Shown here: in pieces, positions 22,858 through 34,513 of the stretch | Layout: every line of letters starts with the position of its first letter | Position numbering within the stretch: the first letter of the stretch is position 1 | Source: Globisporangium splendens | Taxonomy: Eukaryota; Oomycota; Peronosporomycetes; Pythiales; Pythiaceae | Assembly (NCBI GenBank): GCA_006386115.1 | Contig: VFIW01000111.1 | Coordinates: forward strand, 135,151-199,150 | Length of the DNA stretch: 64,000 bases | Reading direction: 5' to 3' | Translations under genes and position numbers: made by a program | Notes under the pieces: model-generated | The model's input: only the letters and a program-made list of their open reading frames with translations | Database searches by the model: none | Told to the model about the DNA's origin: nothing

Positions 22858-23604
22858 GCTGTGTGTGCTGGTAAGTTCGGTATGGCGAGGTTTGCATGCA
22901 TGCTGACGGCCGTACTTAAAGTAGGCAGTATGCAAGAACAGAGGATATACGGTGCTGATTATCCTATCAAACAGCATGTTGAAGCGGTGTATGACATTCA
23001 GGAGGTATGTACTCCAAAAATACGGAACGTACCGTGAACACACGATTGCCTGATGTAGACGGGAGTGGTGCAATTGGCGCCATTTTGGGGATGCCGAGAC
23101 TGTCGCTCGAGCATTTGCTCGTATATGTCGGAGCACTCTCTTGAACTCCATTAAAATTCTCGACGCTGTCGCTGTGAGTGCACGTCTGGTGATTCCATTG
23201 TACTCGCCCCAAGAATGTGGCTGATATGGGTGCGTCCGATGGGGACCTCCGAGTCGCAGCGCCAGTTCAATAATAGCTCCAAGAACAGCAATGCGATGTG
23301 CTTAGACGCAAAACGAATTTTGTGTATTGCTTTTTCAGTCTTGAACTTTTTCCTCTTAGGTCAGACAGACTCCCATAAATAAACATCTTGAAGATAGCAA
23401 ACGGGAGTGTTGTACCCATATCCCGTAAATAAAAAACGAGTCCATTCTCCTCAGACATCAGTGTCCTCAACTGTCAGACCCAAGTCTCTCCTTCCATTGG
23501 ATAAAATCGATTTTAAACGATCTGATTAGCTGAAATCATCCAAGTGCAAACTTCTTTGTGACCACAAGGCAGCATTGCGGAGCAGAGCACAAGAAGAGGG
23601 AGCG
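22858..23604. other. Intergenic, no gene seen
   Basis: The stretch upstream of the dioxygenase holds only short frames without domains. It must include its promoter and that of the divergent DUF6604-like relic. Confidence 0.45.
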
Positions 23605-25650
23605 ATGGCGCAGGCGAGCGCGAATGCGGCGTTCCCCACGGACGCCTACGCGCAGTACAAGAGGGCGACAGCATTCTTGCTCGACTGGCTGCTGTTGGCG
23701 CGCGATCGCGGCAAACACAGCGGCACGAAGGGCGTGACGCTGGATGCGTGTCAGTACGCGAGCACGTGGCGTCGTTCTTTGCGACGAGTTTGACGGAGCC
23801 CAGCGCCGCGACCGCGTCACACGAGCATTTCCTGGGTCGCTCGGAAGCGTGGTACGCGACGCTGCGGCAAGTGGAAGTGCAAGCTGTAGGCAACAACAAA
23901 GCGACGAAATCTAGCGATGTAGAAAACAAACCACGGAAGCAACGACAGGCGTTTGCAAACTACTACGAGGTGCTGTCGCTTGATGCCGAGAATTTGCGAG
24001 CCGCTTACTGACGCTGACGAGCCGGACGACGAGTGGACAGTGGGTACTCGGGCTGAGCCTCCACGAGCATCTGCTTCGCTAAGAAATGATGATCCAGCAT
24101 TCGTGGTACCTCACGAGCAGGCTGGACTGGACACCGGCAAAGCGGGTGGTATTGACAGCCGATCAGGGAATCCGCGACTTGCTGGGATCTGTTCGTACCG
24201 AGGTCGTGGAATCCAAGAAAGGGTGGATGCTTATGAATCCACTCGTGGCTGGCTTCATGATGCTGGACTATCAGTTCAAGTATCTCCATTTAGCAAACGA
24301 AACGCTTTTGGCGACATCTCGCTTCCGCGCATTTGGGTATTTGTATGCTGCACTGTTGGATTCCACTCTCATTGGCGATATTCCGTTCTTTGATCGCATT
24401 TTGGAACTCTGCGAGACGGCCATATTCACTCCATCAAGAGTTGCTGCGACGCACGGCTTGTACCCACGTACGTATTTGATCAGCTCGCACATGACTACTG
24501 CAGCTGTGGACGCGATGTTCAGGAATGCACCCCAGCCTCCGGTCAAGCAAGCGATTCAAGAATGGAAATGGCTCCGAACGCGGGATCTCTCCGCCACCTT
24601 CCGGCTCGCGATTGAAAACGATGTTTCCGTTCTTGGCCATGAAATCAAAGCGTGTTCCTCGAGGCTTTTATTGTCCGAGGTGTCTGAGCGGTGCTCTCAA
24701 GAGCTATTCGATCTACGTATGCTGTCTCGCGATATGCTGCGGATCAACGATGATCTGGCGGATTTGTTCTCTGACCTGTGTGATGCTCTTGGCAGACGCC
24801 AAGCCCATGATGACTACCTCGCTGGTCACGAACCTGGTGTTTCGCGCCAATACATGATCGATCGAGCTTTGGAAAACCCTACGTCTTTTGATAAATGATC
24901 AAGATACGGAGGAATTGGATGACACTGCTGATCAACGCCACTAGTCGATCGTTGCGCTCGAAGTTCGCACCGGTAGCGGTTCAAGCGGTTCACTTGATGC
25001 AGAAATTCCATCGTTTGGACCACAAAGATTATTTGGAGGCATCTCTTGTCCCACTAAAGGAGGTATGCGGGACGACGGACAAGTTTGTGAAATTCGTGAT
25101 CGAAACCGCACAAGTCCTTGGGTCGCTTGATCGGAAGCTGCAAGCCTGCGAGCTGTTGGATCTACTCGAGGAGCGCCTCCTGAGTCTACCCGTTCAGAGT
25201 CGATCACCATGGCTTCGCTACGTGGTGCAGAAGTATGCGCGGGAGCGCCAGGCTCTTGGGTTGGGGAAGCTTTCGTCGTTGGAAGCGCGACGAAAGCTGA
25301 CGTGGTACTCGAAAGACGTGGACGACGATCTCGAGGCGCAGATGAAGTTGGACGCGCTCGGTGGGTTCGAGATTTGTCGGGCGATGGCGAGTACGGATCC
25401 AGCCGAAGACTTTGATCGCCTGAAACAAGCGATCGAGAGTGTTCTGGAGTGCGAACATGTGGTTTACTACAATGGCCAAGTGATGCTTGAGAGCCATGAG
25501 GGCTAGGATCACGTGGCGACGACACGAAAGCTGCTTCAGGTAATCAAGGACAAGCACGCGCATTTCAACCAGCGGTCGGTGTGCGCGCACGACTCGGAGC
25601 TGTGTCTCGACAGGTTTGTTGTCTCGGCGGAAGGAATCGTGCTTCGGGAG
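23605..25650 (+). pseudogene. DUF6604-like protein, frameshifted relic (copy A)
   Basis: From ATG 23605 the sequence begins with a short lead and then YKRATAFLLDWLLLAR, the hallmark start of a large oomycete/fungal protein family that I place with DUF6604. The frame shifts near 23750 (the REHVASFF segment is in another frame), near 24010, and again at about 24895 where a TGA ends the 24086-24898 segment. A final in-frame TAG at 25504 precedes further family-like sequence up to about 25650. The pieces are collinear, helical and Leu-rich, and copy B at 33.3-34.2 kb shows the same order. The function of the family is unknown. With at least three frame breaks this is very probably dead; unrecognised introns cannot explain all breaks. 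Confidence 0.7.
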
Positions 25651-26319
25651 TGAAATCAAGGCGAGTCCAAGGTGGCTGGGCGATGGAAAAGGTCTCAGCA
25701 GTTGAAGCCACACGGTGTTTGTCGTTGCGGTGACGAAGTGTGTGTCATGTGTCGCTTCTAACATGCTGTTGTTTCGAAGAGATGGGTGCAGTTGTTATAT
25801 CCGATGAATACATCGTGGCACGTTGAGTGATGGTCTCACATTTATGTCCCCAATTCAAAGTAACGCCGTTTCTACCAATAAAAACACGTTAAATGCTCTA
25901 TTTATATCCAATCAGACGTGAGGGATTATGCCAATCAAATGGGTGATGCGCTTGTGGCAGAGAGCCAATTGACCACAAAGAGAACATGGCGAAGAAAAGA
26001 GAAGCGCGCGCAATCCGCATCGCCGTGCGCCATGCGCAGAACCAGCAGCAGGCGATCCCCAGTCTTTGGATCTGAACACCCGCCTGCGCGTGCTGATTGC
26101 CATGGAGGGTGTGCGAGCGAGCGTGTGAACAAAGCCACTCTCACCAAGTCATCCGAGTGCCTCATTTTCTATTTTCAGGTCTCTCCCCCAGATTTAGCAC
26201 TTCTGAAGCGATCTGACGCGTGAACAAACGCTGATTGAGAGACTTTGACTGCGGTGCTCTGGTCTCGCTTGTCCCACGAATACATCTATTAATCCGTCTA
26301 CACGCTGGTCGTCAAGAGC
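25651..26319. other. Intergenic, no gene seen
   Basis: AT-richer sequence around 25860-25920 and no recognisable coding region. It probably contains the promoter of the CFAP61/adenylate kinase gene. Confidence 0.5.
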
Positions 26320-29066
26320 ATGGAGTTTGTCGTGCGCAGTTGTACGGATGCCGACGAAGCCCAGATCGAGGAGCTCCACTGGCCGGACGCAACGACGCAG
26401 CGTCGGCTCTTTGGACTCAGCCATGCAGGCGCCCTCATCGAAACGTCATCCCACTCGGCATGTGCTGTGGACCCAGCACCAGGCGGCAAGTTGGTCGCGT
26501 TCGCTGCGTTCGACGACAAAGTACCTGCGAACCTCGCGCGGTGGCCAGAAGTCACCGAGTACCTGAAGAAACGGCTCATGCTTGGGTGTCCCCACGGCTG
26601 CGTGCTGCTCTCGGCGTACGCGCAAGACGAGCTGAAGATTCCGCATTCCATGGCGATCACCCAGCTATTGTACCAGTTATTTACTTCCAAGCCTGACGTC
26701 GGTGGTGTCGTGCTACCGGTGCCTGTGGGAGTGGATTTGGAGGAGCTCGCGCTCTTTGGCCAAGTGTTTTCCTGCTGCGATCCGATCTCGATCGGCTCGA
26801 GCGGTCTCATTTTCTTCTATCGCGCTGTTCGCTCAGATTTCATTCCGAGTATGTTCGTCCGGTCCGCCAAGGACAATGACCCGGAAAAGCTCACGCCGAT
26901 CCTGGAGAAGCACCAGATGCAGACGCGACTGCAGGATGGCGCGTCCCATAAGCCGTGGTTTGACGACCATGCGCTCACCAAGACGATCTCGAATCGAGAC
27001 AAGCACCACACGTGTCTCGTCGCGCATTGCGTCGACAACAACAAGCCGCAGGGTGTGCTCGCGTGCACAGACTCGATCGTAGCAGACCAAGTCGATGAGT
27101 ACGCGAAGCTCTTTGGGGATATGTACCGTCAAGGTCCGATTACACGCAGCGGAGAGCTCGTCGCAGTGGAAAACCAGCGGCCACCAAAGATCGTGATCTG
27201 TGGTCCCACAGGAGCGGGGAAAGGTACGCAATGTGGCTACCTGGTCCAAGAATTCAACGTGGTCCATTTATCCACAGGCAAGATGCTGCGCGCGCACATT
27301 CAGCAAGGCTCGCCGCTTGGCGTGAAAGCACAAACGTATGTTGGTGCTGGGGAATTGGTGCCAGACGAGCTCATCATGCCGATGATCATGGAGCGGCTAG
27401 CGCAGGACGATTGCAAGACGCGCGGCTGGGTGCTCGACGGATTCCCTCGCACCGAGATGCAGGCAAGAGTGATGGCGTCGCGTCACGTGATCCCCGACGT
27501 GGTCGTCGTGATCGATCTCGCGGACGCCGAGGTACTCAAGCGCGTCGCCGAGCGGATCGTGGACCCACAGACTGGTTACTCGTACCATGCCGAGATGAGT
27601 CCGCCACCTACGGAGATCGCCCACCGCGTCGCACGTCGTGCCGAAGATGACGAGGGTCTCGTGAAAAAGCGCATTATGAACCACCGCGAGAACCGCGGCG
27701 CAGTCTATGAGGCGTTCATGAAGACGTCCAAGATCCTCCACGTTGATGGCGCGCGATCAAAGGAGTCGATCGCGAAGAAGCTCGTGCGTGACATTTATCA
27801 TGCGCGCGGCATGCGTCGCCCACTCAAAGTGCGCCAGCCTCCCAAGTTGATCATCAGTGGCCCGCCTGCCGGTGGCAAAGGCACGCAGTGTGAGTGGATC
27901 GTCAAGGCGTTCCATGTGGTCCACTTGTCCACTGGCGATATGCTGCGAGCGGCGATCCAGGAAAATGCGCCATTGGGTCTCGCTGCCAAATCGTTCATGG
28001 AAGCCGGCGAGCTCGTGCCCGATGATCTCATCATCGACCTCATTCTCAACCGCTTGGCGAAACCTGACTGTGTGCGCAAAGGCTGGCTCCTCGATGGGTT
28101 CCCACGCACGCGCACACAGGCGCTCGCGATGCTCGCGAAGGGCATTATCCCAGACGCCATGCTGATCCTGGAAGTGCCTGATGAAGATATTGTGCAGCGG
28201 ATAGCTGGCCGCGTGCTCGATCCCGAGACCGGTAAGACGTACCATTTGACGTCGAATCCACCGCCGACCGCGGATATTGCGGCACGTTGCGTTGTGCGCA
28301 GCGACGACAACGCCGAGACCATTCGTGTGCGGCTGCAGACATACCACGACAATTGCAACGAAGTCATGAGCGTGTTCGCGAGCGCCTGCGAGATCGTGCG
28401 TGTGAATGGCACGCAGCCCATCGAGACGATCGCCGAGCAGTTTCTGGCGCCGATCGAGCGTTGTCTGCTGCGCAACAACTGCTTTGCGATCACGATGTTT
28501 GGCATCGACAGCGAGTTTGAGTCGCGCACGCATTTGTTCCTCGCGCAAGGTAGGAAGTGTCGACAGGCTTTTGAATGCGCTTGTATCTGCCCGAGTCTAA
28601 TGCGCTTCCCTCTTATTACTTATGTGTAGCTTTTGAGAAGTTTCCTGACAAGGATTGTCTGCTGCTTCGGCTCCCTGACGGCTGCAATCGTCCGATCATT
28701 GCGAACGGGTTCCGTACGCTTCGCGGCGACACGCACCTGAGCACGGTCGCGCTCATTCAAGAGCAAGCTGCGAACAACGGATCTGTGTCACCCTCTGGCG
28801 ACAAGAGTCATCACCGAAAGGGCCACGCGCTGGCCCACACGAATGGCAACAAGGTTGTACTCTACGCGTTTCACCGCGACGAACTGCCGTTTCTCAACAT
28901 TGGCGGCGCGTACCTGTTCGATATGGACGAAGAAGAATCGTCTGTCCGTGAAGCCACACCCGTGGCCGTCAAGAACCTCGGCGTGCGCGGCATTGGCCGC
29001 TTTATCAAAGTGTGGAGCGCCAGGTGGTGGTACGGTCTCAAATCCATCGGCCATGGGGGACAGTAG
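26320..29066 (+). CDS. CFAP61-like protein with two embedded adenylate kinase domains (gene A)
   Basis: Exons 26320-28549 and 28630-29066 (80-nt GT-AG intron, phase 1) give about 888 residues. Residues 1-280 resemble the GNAT-like N-terminal domain of the ciliary protein CFAP61 (DUF4821). Two long-type adenylate kinases follow. The first has P-loop GPTGAGKGTQ (about 295-304), DGFPRT and a LID with DPQTG. The second has GPPAGGKGTQ (about 514-523), DGFPRT and DPETG. Both keep the catalytic Arg motifs. After them the CFAP61-type segment resumes (FAITMFGID, FPDKDCLLL, LYAFHRDELPF). The protein then stops, without the C-terminal Rossmann-like part found in gene B. CFAP61 belongs to the calmodulin/spoke-associated complex at the base of radial spoke 3. 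A role in nucleotide balance inside the flagellum is inferred. Confidence 0.8.
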
Positions 29067-29467
29067 TGGCAGTAAAATGAGCAAAGGGCGAACAGGCAGC
29101 ATGCAGTAGTGCTTGCTGTTGGTCTCTTTTTTGCAGCTCACATAATGTATATACTTTCTTTCATTCACTTTCTTCTTATGGTTCTGGCCTCAGGCGAGCT
29201 GTTGGAAATGAATTTGCATCAGTGTGTTGTCGGCAGGTGAGTGATATGATGCAAATCGAATGATAGAGCGCAGCGAAACGCGAAAACTGAAACAGCTCTC
29301 GCGTCGATATGTTTAGGCACAAGGAGAAACGAACCACCGTGCGGAGAAACGTTTCCTGAAGGCGCAGCCTCATCAAGTCCAACTGTCTTCTACAAGACGG
29401 AAACGAAGTCATCCACCGCGCGCAACACTTTGGTGGATTGGGTTCAACCAGGCAACAGGAGCGCACC

Positions 29468-32400
29468 ATGGAGCGCTCGTACGTGATTCGCCGCAGCGTC
29501 GATGCCGACCAGAACGAAGTCATGGATCTTGAGTTTCCCGACAAGAACGACCGCAAGACGTACTTTGGCCGCGTGCTGGTCAGTTCTGTCATCGAGACGT
29601 CGTTCCTATCTCTCACAGCAACCGACCCCAACCGGCCCGACCGCATTCTCGGCTTTGCTACATTCGACAGCAAGCCTCCGGGCGAAATCGGCGACCAAGC
29701 GACGTACCATGCCTACCTGCAGTCCAAATACGACCTACCGCAGGTAAGACACCCGTCTGGCTTGCTTCTTCGTTGCTTCCGCAGCTACATTAATAGTTGC
29801 CTTGCTCTTGGTTGGTTGTGATAATCCGTAGGCATCAACGCGGTTATTCCTGACGTACTTTGCGCAGCGCCAGTCGAGCGTCTCGGCGCGAGCGTCAGTG
29901 CTCAAACGTTTGTTACATACCTTGTACTGCACCTGCCGATGCGACAGCGCGTCTTGCTCGTGCTGCCACTGGCCGTAGACCTCGAGACCGAGAGCAACTT
30001 CAACAAGTTTTTCGAGAAAATTGCGCTTCTTCCCAGCGATGACTACTCGTCTTCGCAGGCGGCAAAAAGCATCGACCTCTTCGAGAAATTCACAGTGTAT
30101 CAGTCCAAGCACACGGATCTGCTGCCGCCGCTGCATATCCGGAAGGCGCGTGTCGAGGACCATGACGACTTAGAACCGATTCTAAAAGCGCAAAGCGAGC
30201 GTGTGGTTGGTGCATTTGGCGACTATTTCCTGGTGGAACTGATCCACAGCCAGGACGACAACAACGTGTGCTTGGTTGCACAGGCAGGAAACAATTCGGC
30301 GACAGACCGCGCGATCGGCTTGGCCGCACTCTCGGACGAGCTTGATGTCGCTACGTTGCAGGAAAGCTTTGAGCTCGCGCCGTACAACAATTTGGCACCC
30401 AGCAGCATCAACTCAATTGGCCGCAGCGCAGCAACCAAAATCACACCACCCAGACTCATCATCTGTGGTCCACCAGCGGGCGGCAAAGGCACCCAGTGCG
30501 AACTGCTCATAGATGCCTTCAGCGTCGTGCATTTGTCCACGGGTGACATGCTCCGTGCCGCAATCCAGGCCAATTCGCCGCTCGGAAATGCTGCCAAAGG
30601 ATACATGGAAGCAGGCGAACTTGTCCCCGACGAGCTTGTTATCAATGTGATCCTCGACCGGCTGCAGCACGATGGTTGCCAAACCCACGGCTGGCTCCTG
30701 GATGGCTTCCCGCGAACTGCCAGCCAGGCTCAAGTGATGGTCGCGCATTGTATCTTCCCCGATGCCATCGTCGTGCTCGACGTACCCGACGAAGAGGTTG
30801 TGAGGCGCATCTCGGGGAGGCGCATCGACCCAGAGACGGGCAAAACGTACCATCTTGAGTTCAACCCACCACCAGCCAATGACGATGCGGTGCGCGCACG
30901 GCTGATCCAGCGATCCGATGACACGGAAGCCACGATCCGCAACCGTCTCGTGAACTTCCACGCCAACTGCGGTGCCGTGGTCCACTCATTTGCGGCGACC
31001 TCCGTTGTGATACGCGTGAATGGGATGCAGAACAAGAACGTGATCGCACGAGCGACCAGCGACGACGTTCGCTCGCACAAGAACGCGCAGCTCTTCCAAG
31101 TGCTCGTGCGCAAGGGCAAATGTGTACCACCGAAACTCATCACCACGGGTCCATCAGCGGGAGGGAAAGGTACACAATGTGAGCTCCTCGTCGAGCATTT
31201 TGACGTTGTGCACCTGTCCACAGGCGACATGCTCCGTGCAAGTGTCCAAGTGGGTGCGCCACTGGGCATGAAAGCTAAGAGCTACATGGAAGTCGGCGAA
31301 CTTGTGCCTGATGAACTGATCACTGACGTGATCTCAGAGCGCGTGCAGCAGCCAGACTGCGCTCGTCGCGGGTGGCTCTTGGATGGGTTCCCGCGCACAA
31401 CAACCCAGGCGCGTGCGATGCTCGCTCGAGGTGTGATTCCGGACTGCGTGCTGGTGCTCGATGTGCCTGACGCCGAAGTTGTTTCGCGGATCTCGGGACG
31501 TCGCGTGGACCCTGCCACTGGGCGAACATACCATATCGAGTTCAACCCGCCGCCGCCAGAGATCCGCGACCGCGTGGTTCAGCGGTCGGATGACAACGAG
31601 GAGACCGTCAAGAACCGTCTGGAGAAGTTCCACGAAAACTCCGACGCCGTGCTCGATGCCTTCAGTGCAAGCGACAGAGGTCACCACCGTCACGTTCAGA
31701 TCGTTCGTTGCGATGGGATGCAGCCGAAGCAACTCATATGCCAGGCGTTCACAGCTCCGATCTACCAACGGATGCTCGAGGTCGAGACCAAATATCAAGC
31801 GTTGGGTGGCTGGCCGAAACTCGAGATCGAGGAAGCCAGAGCCAATTGTTTGCGATTACGCTGTTCTGCATGGACGCGCGCTATGAGTGCGGCGCCATAG
31901 ACCTGCTCGCGCATGCACTTGCAGTGTTCCCAGAGAAAGATTTCTGCCTGCTCACGCCGCCCACGGCGTCACCAGAGCCGAGTTTCCTCGAATGTTCCAC
32001 GTGTGTCCCAGCCAAACCGAAGAGTACGTTCACGCACGTGCTCTACTTGCTGCATCGCAACACGATCTCGTTCTTGCGTCCGGTGTGTGGCGACGGCGAA
32101 GGGAGCGTGCTGCAGCCCGTTACGCTGTCTGTGCATCGGTACCTTCTGCCAGCGACATCTTTGCAAAACCAAGTATCAGACGACGACTTGGTGCCTATTC
32201 TCCACACAGCAGACCCCACCACACGCACCGCGCTTCAGCAAGCGATCATGACGGCGAACGAAGAAAGCGATATCGACCTGGATGAGAACCCCAAGAACAT
32301 TGTGTTTGTGCTCAAGGCGAACGCTGTGGTTATTGGCATCGCGTCGCTCACACAAAATCGCGACTTCGCCAGCGTGCTCAAGAACCATTTCAACCTCGAG

Positions 32401-33275
32401 TCGTTCTTGCTGCTGCCGTACCACCGCTCAAAGGATCAAGCGATCGTGGACCACTTTTTGCTGAATCCGATTTTCTATGCGTGCACGCGGTACATTCTCG
32501 AAGAGATCATGCGCATTTTCCGTAAAACCTGTCTGTTTTACCAAGTGCCCACACTTGGTACCGGAGCAGCGAGCAAGTTCCATCACCGTGCGACTATCAG
32601 TCCAATTGTCCACGAGTTTGTCTTGGCGCCACCGCGACGAAGCATTGAGATCAGCGGTGAGGAGGTCGCCCAGTACCCTGAGGACGCGGAAAAAGCCCAA
32701 CAGAATGCCAGCTATGACGCGTTTGCGCTCTTTGCGATCTCGCGCAAGCTGTTGTCCGAGCCAAAGCTCGTGGTGGACCAGCGCATAGTCGTCGTCGGTG
32801 CATCAGACACGGCTTTTACACTGCTCCAGCGATTACTGTCGGTGCCGTACCTGCGCTTTACAAACATCGCGCTCATTTCGCCTAATGGGATGGACATCGC
32901 CGACATGGATCTGTCAGATCCAATCGCTTCGGCCTCCTTGCCAGCGGCAGCAGCAACGCTACATCTCGTAAGTGACCGATTGGATCGCGTTTTTCCACCA
33001 AAAGTGGACCACAGCGCTGTATCACGACCGGTTCCACGAGTTTTGCGTGCGGCTGAATGGCTTCTTGAAGAAAGACGACAGCGTGCGTCAGTTGGTCGAA
33101 GGCGTGAGTAAGTTTTTCAACGAGACCGGTGACATCAAAGGCGCGGCGGCAATGGCGCAAGTGCGGGTCGGCCGCGGTGGCGACGCGCTTGTGCCGTCGA
33201 CAAAGCGGCTGATTGAGAGACAATTGCTCGGATTCCTGAGTGCCAACCGCGATATTCTCAACATATACTTGCTCT
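29468..33275 (+). pseudogene. Second CFAP61-like/adenylate kinase gene (gene B), frameshifted and truncated
   Basis: Exon 1 is 29468-29743 (MERSYVIRRS, CFAP61 N-domain). An 88-nt intron leads to a second exon starting at 29832. The expected frame (RLFLTYFAQ) then shifts by one base near 29935. It runs open through two complete adenylate kinases, with P-loops GPPAGGKGTQ near 30470 and GPSAGGKGTQ near 31150. It shifts again near 31848, where gene A has one more T (AACTGCTTTGCG against AATTGTTTGCG). The CFAP61 middle segment follows (FAITLFCMD, FPEKDFCLL, YLLHRNTISF), and then the start of a Rossmann-like domain (IVVVGASDTAFTLLQ, near 32785). This breaks off at about 32968. The two single-base shifts could be sequencing errors, but the lost C-terminus argues for a decaying paralogue. 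Confidence 0.72.
32968..33275 (+). other. Coding-like segment joined to the truncated end of gene B
   Basis: In a different frame from gene B, this stretch reads like protein (motifs ALYHDRFHEF, VRLNGFLKKD, FNETGDIKGAAAMA, ANRDILNIYLL) and ends where the antisense DUF6604-like relic starts. The junction carries a strong donor-like GTAAGT at 32969. A 37-nt GT-AG intron ending CCAAAAG would join gene B in frame, but that is shorter than any other intron here. It may be a fragment of an unrelated gene captured by rearrangement. I do not recognise the family. Confidence 0.35.
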
Positions 33276-34201
33276 CACGCGCTGTTGCGAGTGCTCGCAG
33301 CTTCGAGAAGCCTCGACAAGGTTTCGCGAGGTCCTCGGCATGACGACTTCCAAATGCAAGATCACCTTCATGAAGCATGATGTGGTCCCATTCAGGAACA
33401 GATTCCAGCGCGCTCGTCAAGCGGCGGAATGCTACCGAAGACTCCACACCACTCGTGAGTGACGTGTACATTGGAGAGCCCGCAAGCCCGTCCAGTCTTC
33501 GTTGCAATTCACGATCATATACAATATCCTCGAGAAACCATTTCAGCTTGCGCAACGTTATCAACGACGACGCCTTGCCCAAATCAAACTCGACGCGCGT
33601 CTTCGGGCATGCCTACACCACCGAGCGAAACCACTTTGGACGCGTTGGCATCTCAAGCAATCGCTTTCCCAGTAAATCCAGAATCTCTTGTGCTTGCGCT
33701 GACCGTTCAATCGAACCTAACAACTGCGACGTATTGATGGTAAAGCAGCAACCTGCTCGTTTGCCGCACGCAGTTCAGTGTTTGCGCTGCTAGCTGGAGA
33801 TGGCTTCGCCACTTTTGACAGACACATTTTTCGCTCTTGATCTCGCTGTTTATTGATCGAGCGTCGGAAACTGTCGGCTTGAAGATCGGCGGGATGCTGA
33901 AAGTACGCATCGCGGTTCTTGAGCAATTGGAACGACAAGAGCCTTCTGTCGTCAGTGAGCTCGTACAGCGGAGTACCTTGGTCATCTTCCGATAAGACTT
34001 TAGCGCCAAGCTGTGAGTTGCCATTTGATCAGGGATCTCTGTCGTTTTCGCCGTCTTTGGACCGCGCGGTTGACGGATGCAGAGCGTCAGCTTCGCGTTC
34101 GTGCTGCCCCCGCGCGCCAGCAGCAGCCAGTCGAGAAAGTGCGCGGTCGCCTTCTTGTATTTGGCGTGCGAGCCCACGGAGAAGCTCGACGTCGACGCCA
34201 T
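33276..34201 (-). pseudogene. DUF6604-like relic (copy B), internally deleted
   Basis: On the minus strand ATG 34201 begins MASTSSFSVG and then YKKATAHFLDWLLLARG, matching the start of copy A. The frame soon degrades. After 33717 sequence matching the C-terminal part of copy A resumes: EILDLLGKRLLEMP, an in-frame TAG near 33617, and then GKASSLITLRKLKWF down to about 33300. The central third present in copy A is missing. It is in the opposite orientation to copy A, so the two relics bracket the CFAP61/adenylate kinase pair. Confidence 0.65.
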
Positions 34202-34513
34202 TCTCGTTCGCGCTTCAACTGACGTTCGTTGCAGGCGAATTTCGAAATGAAAGGGAAATCTGCAAAATCTTTCCTTTTTAACCAATCATGGTATCGATGC
34301 CAAAATGGGAGTCATTAGTTTGAACCAATCACAACGTGATAAAATATAGAAAACAGATAGTCTGTTTGATGGGCTTGGGTATATTTAGCATGGCTACAGT
34401 TCTCCAGCGAGATCACTTTGCACTCATTCGCGCTCAGAATTTAACCCCTTGCTTTAGCAAGCCATCCATTACTAAAAGAAAACAATACTGGCTCCCCTGG
34501 TTCCGTTCGGCTT

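Noticed and set aside
27757..28548. Long minus-strand frames inside gene A
   Set aside because: Antisense shadows of the adenylate kinase domain; no independent motif.
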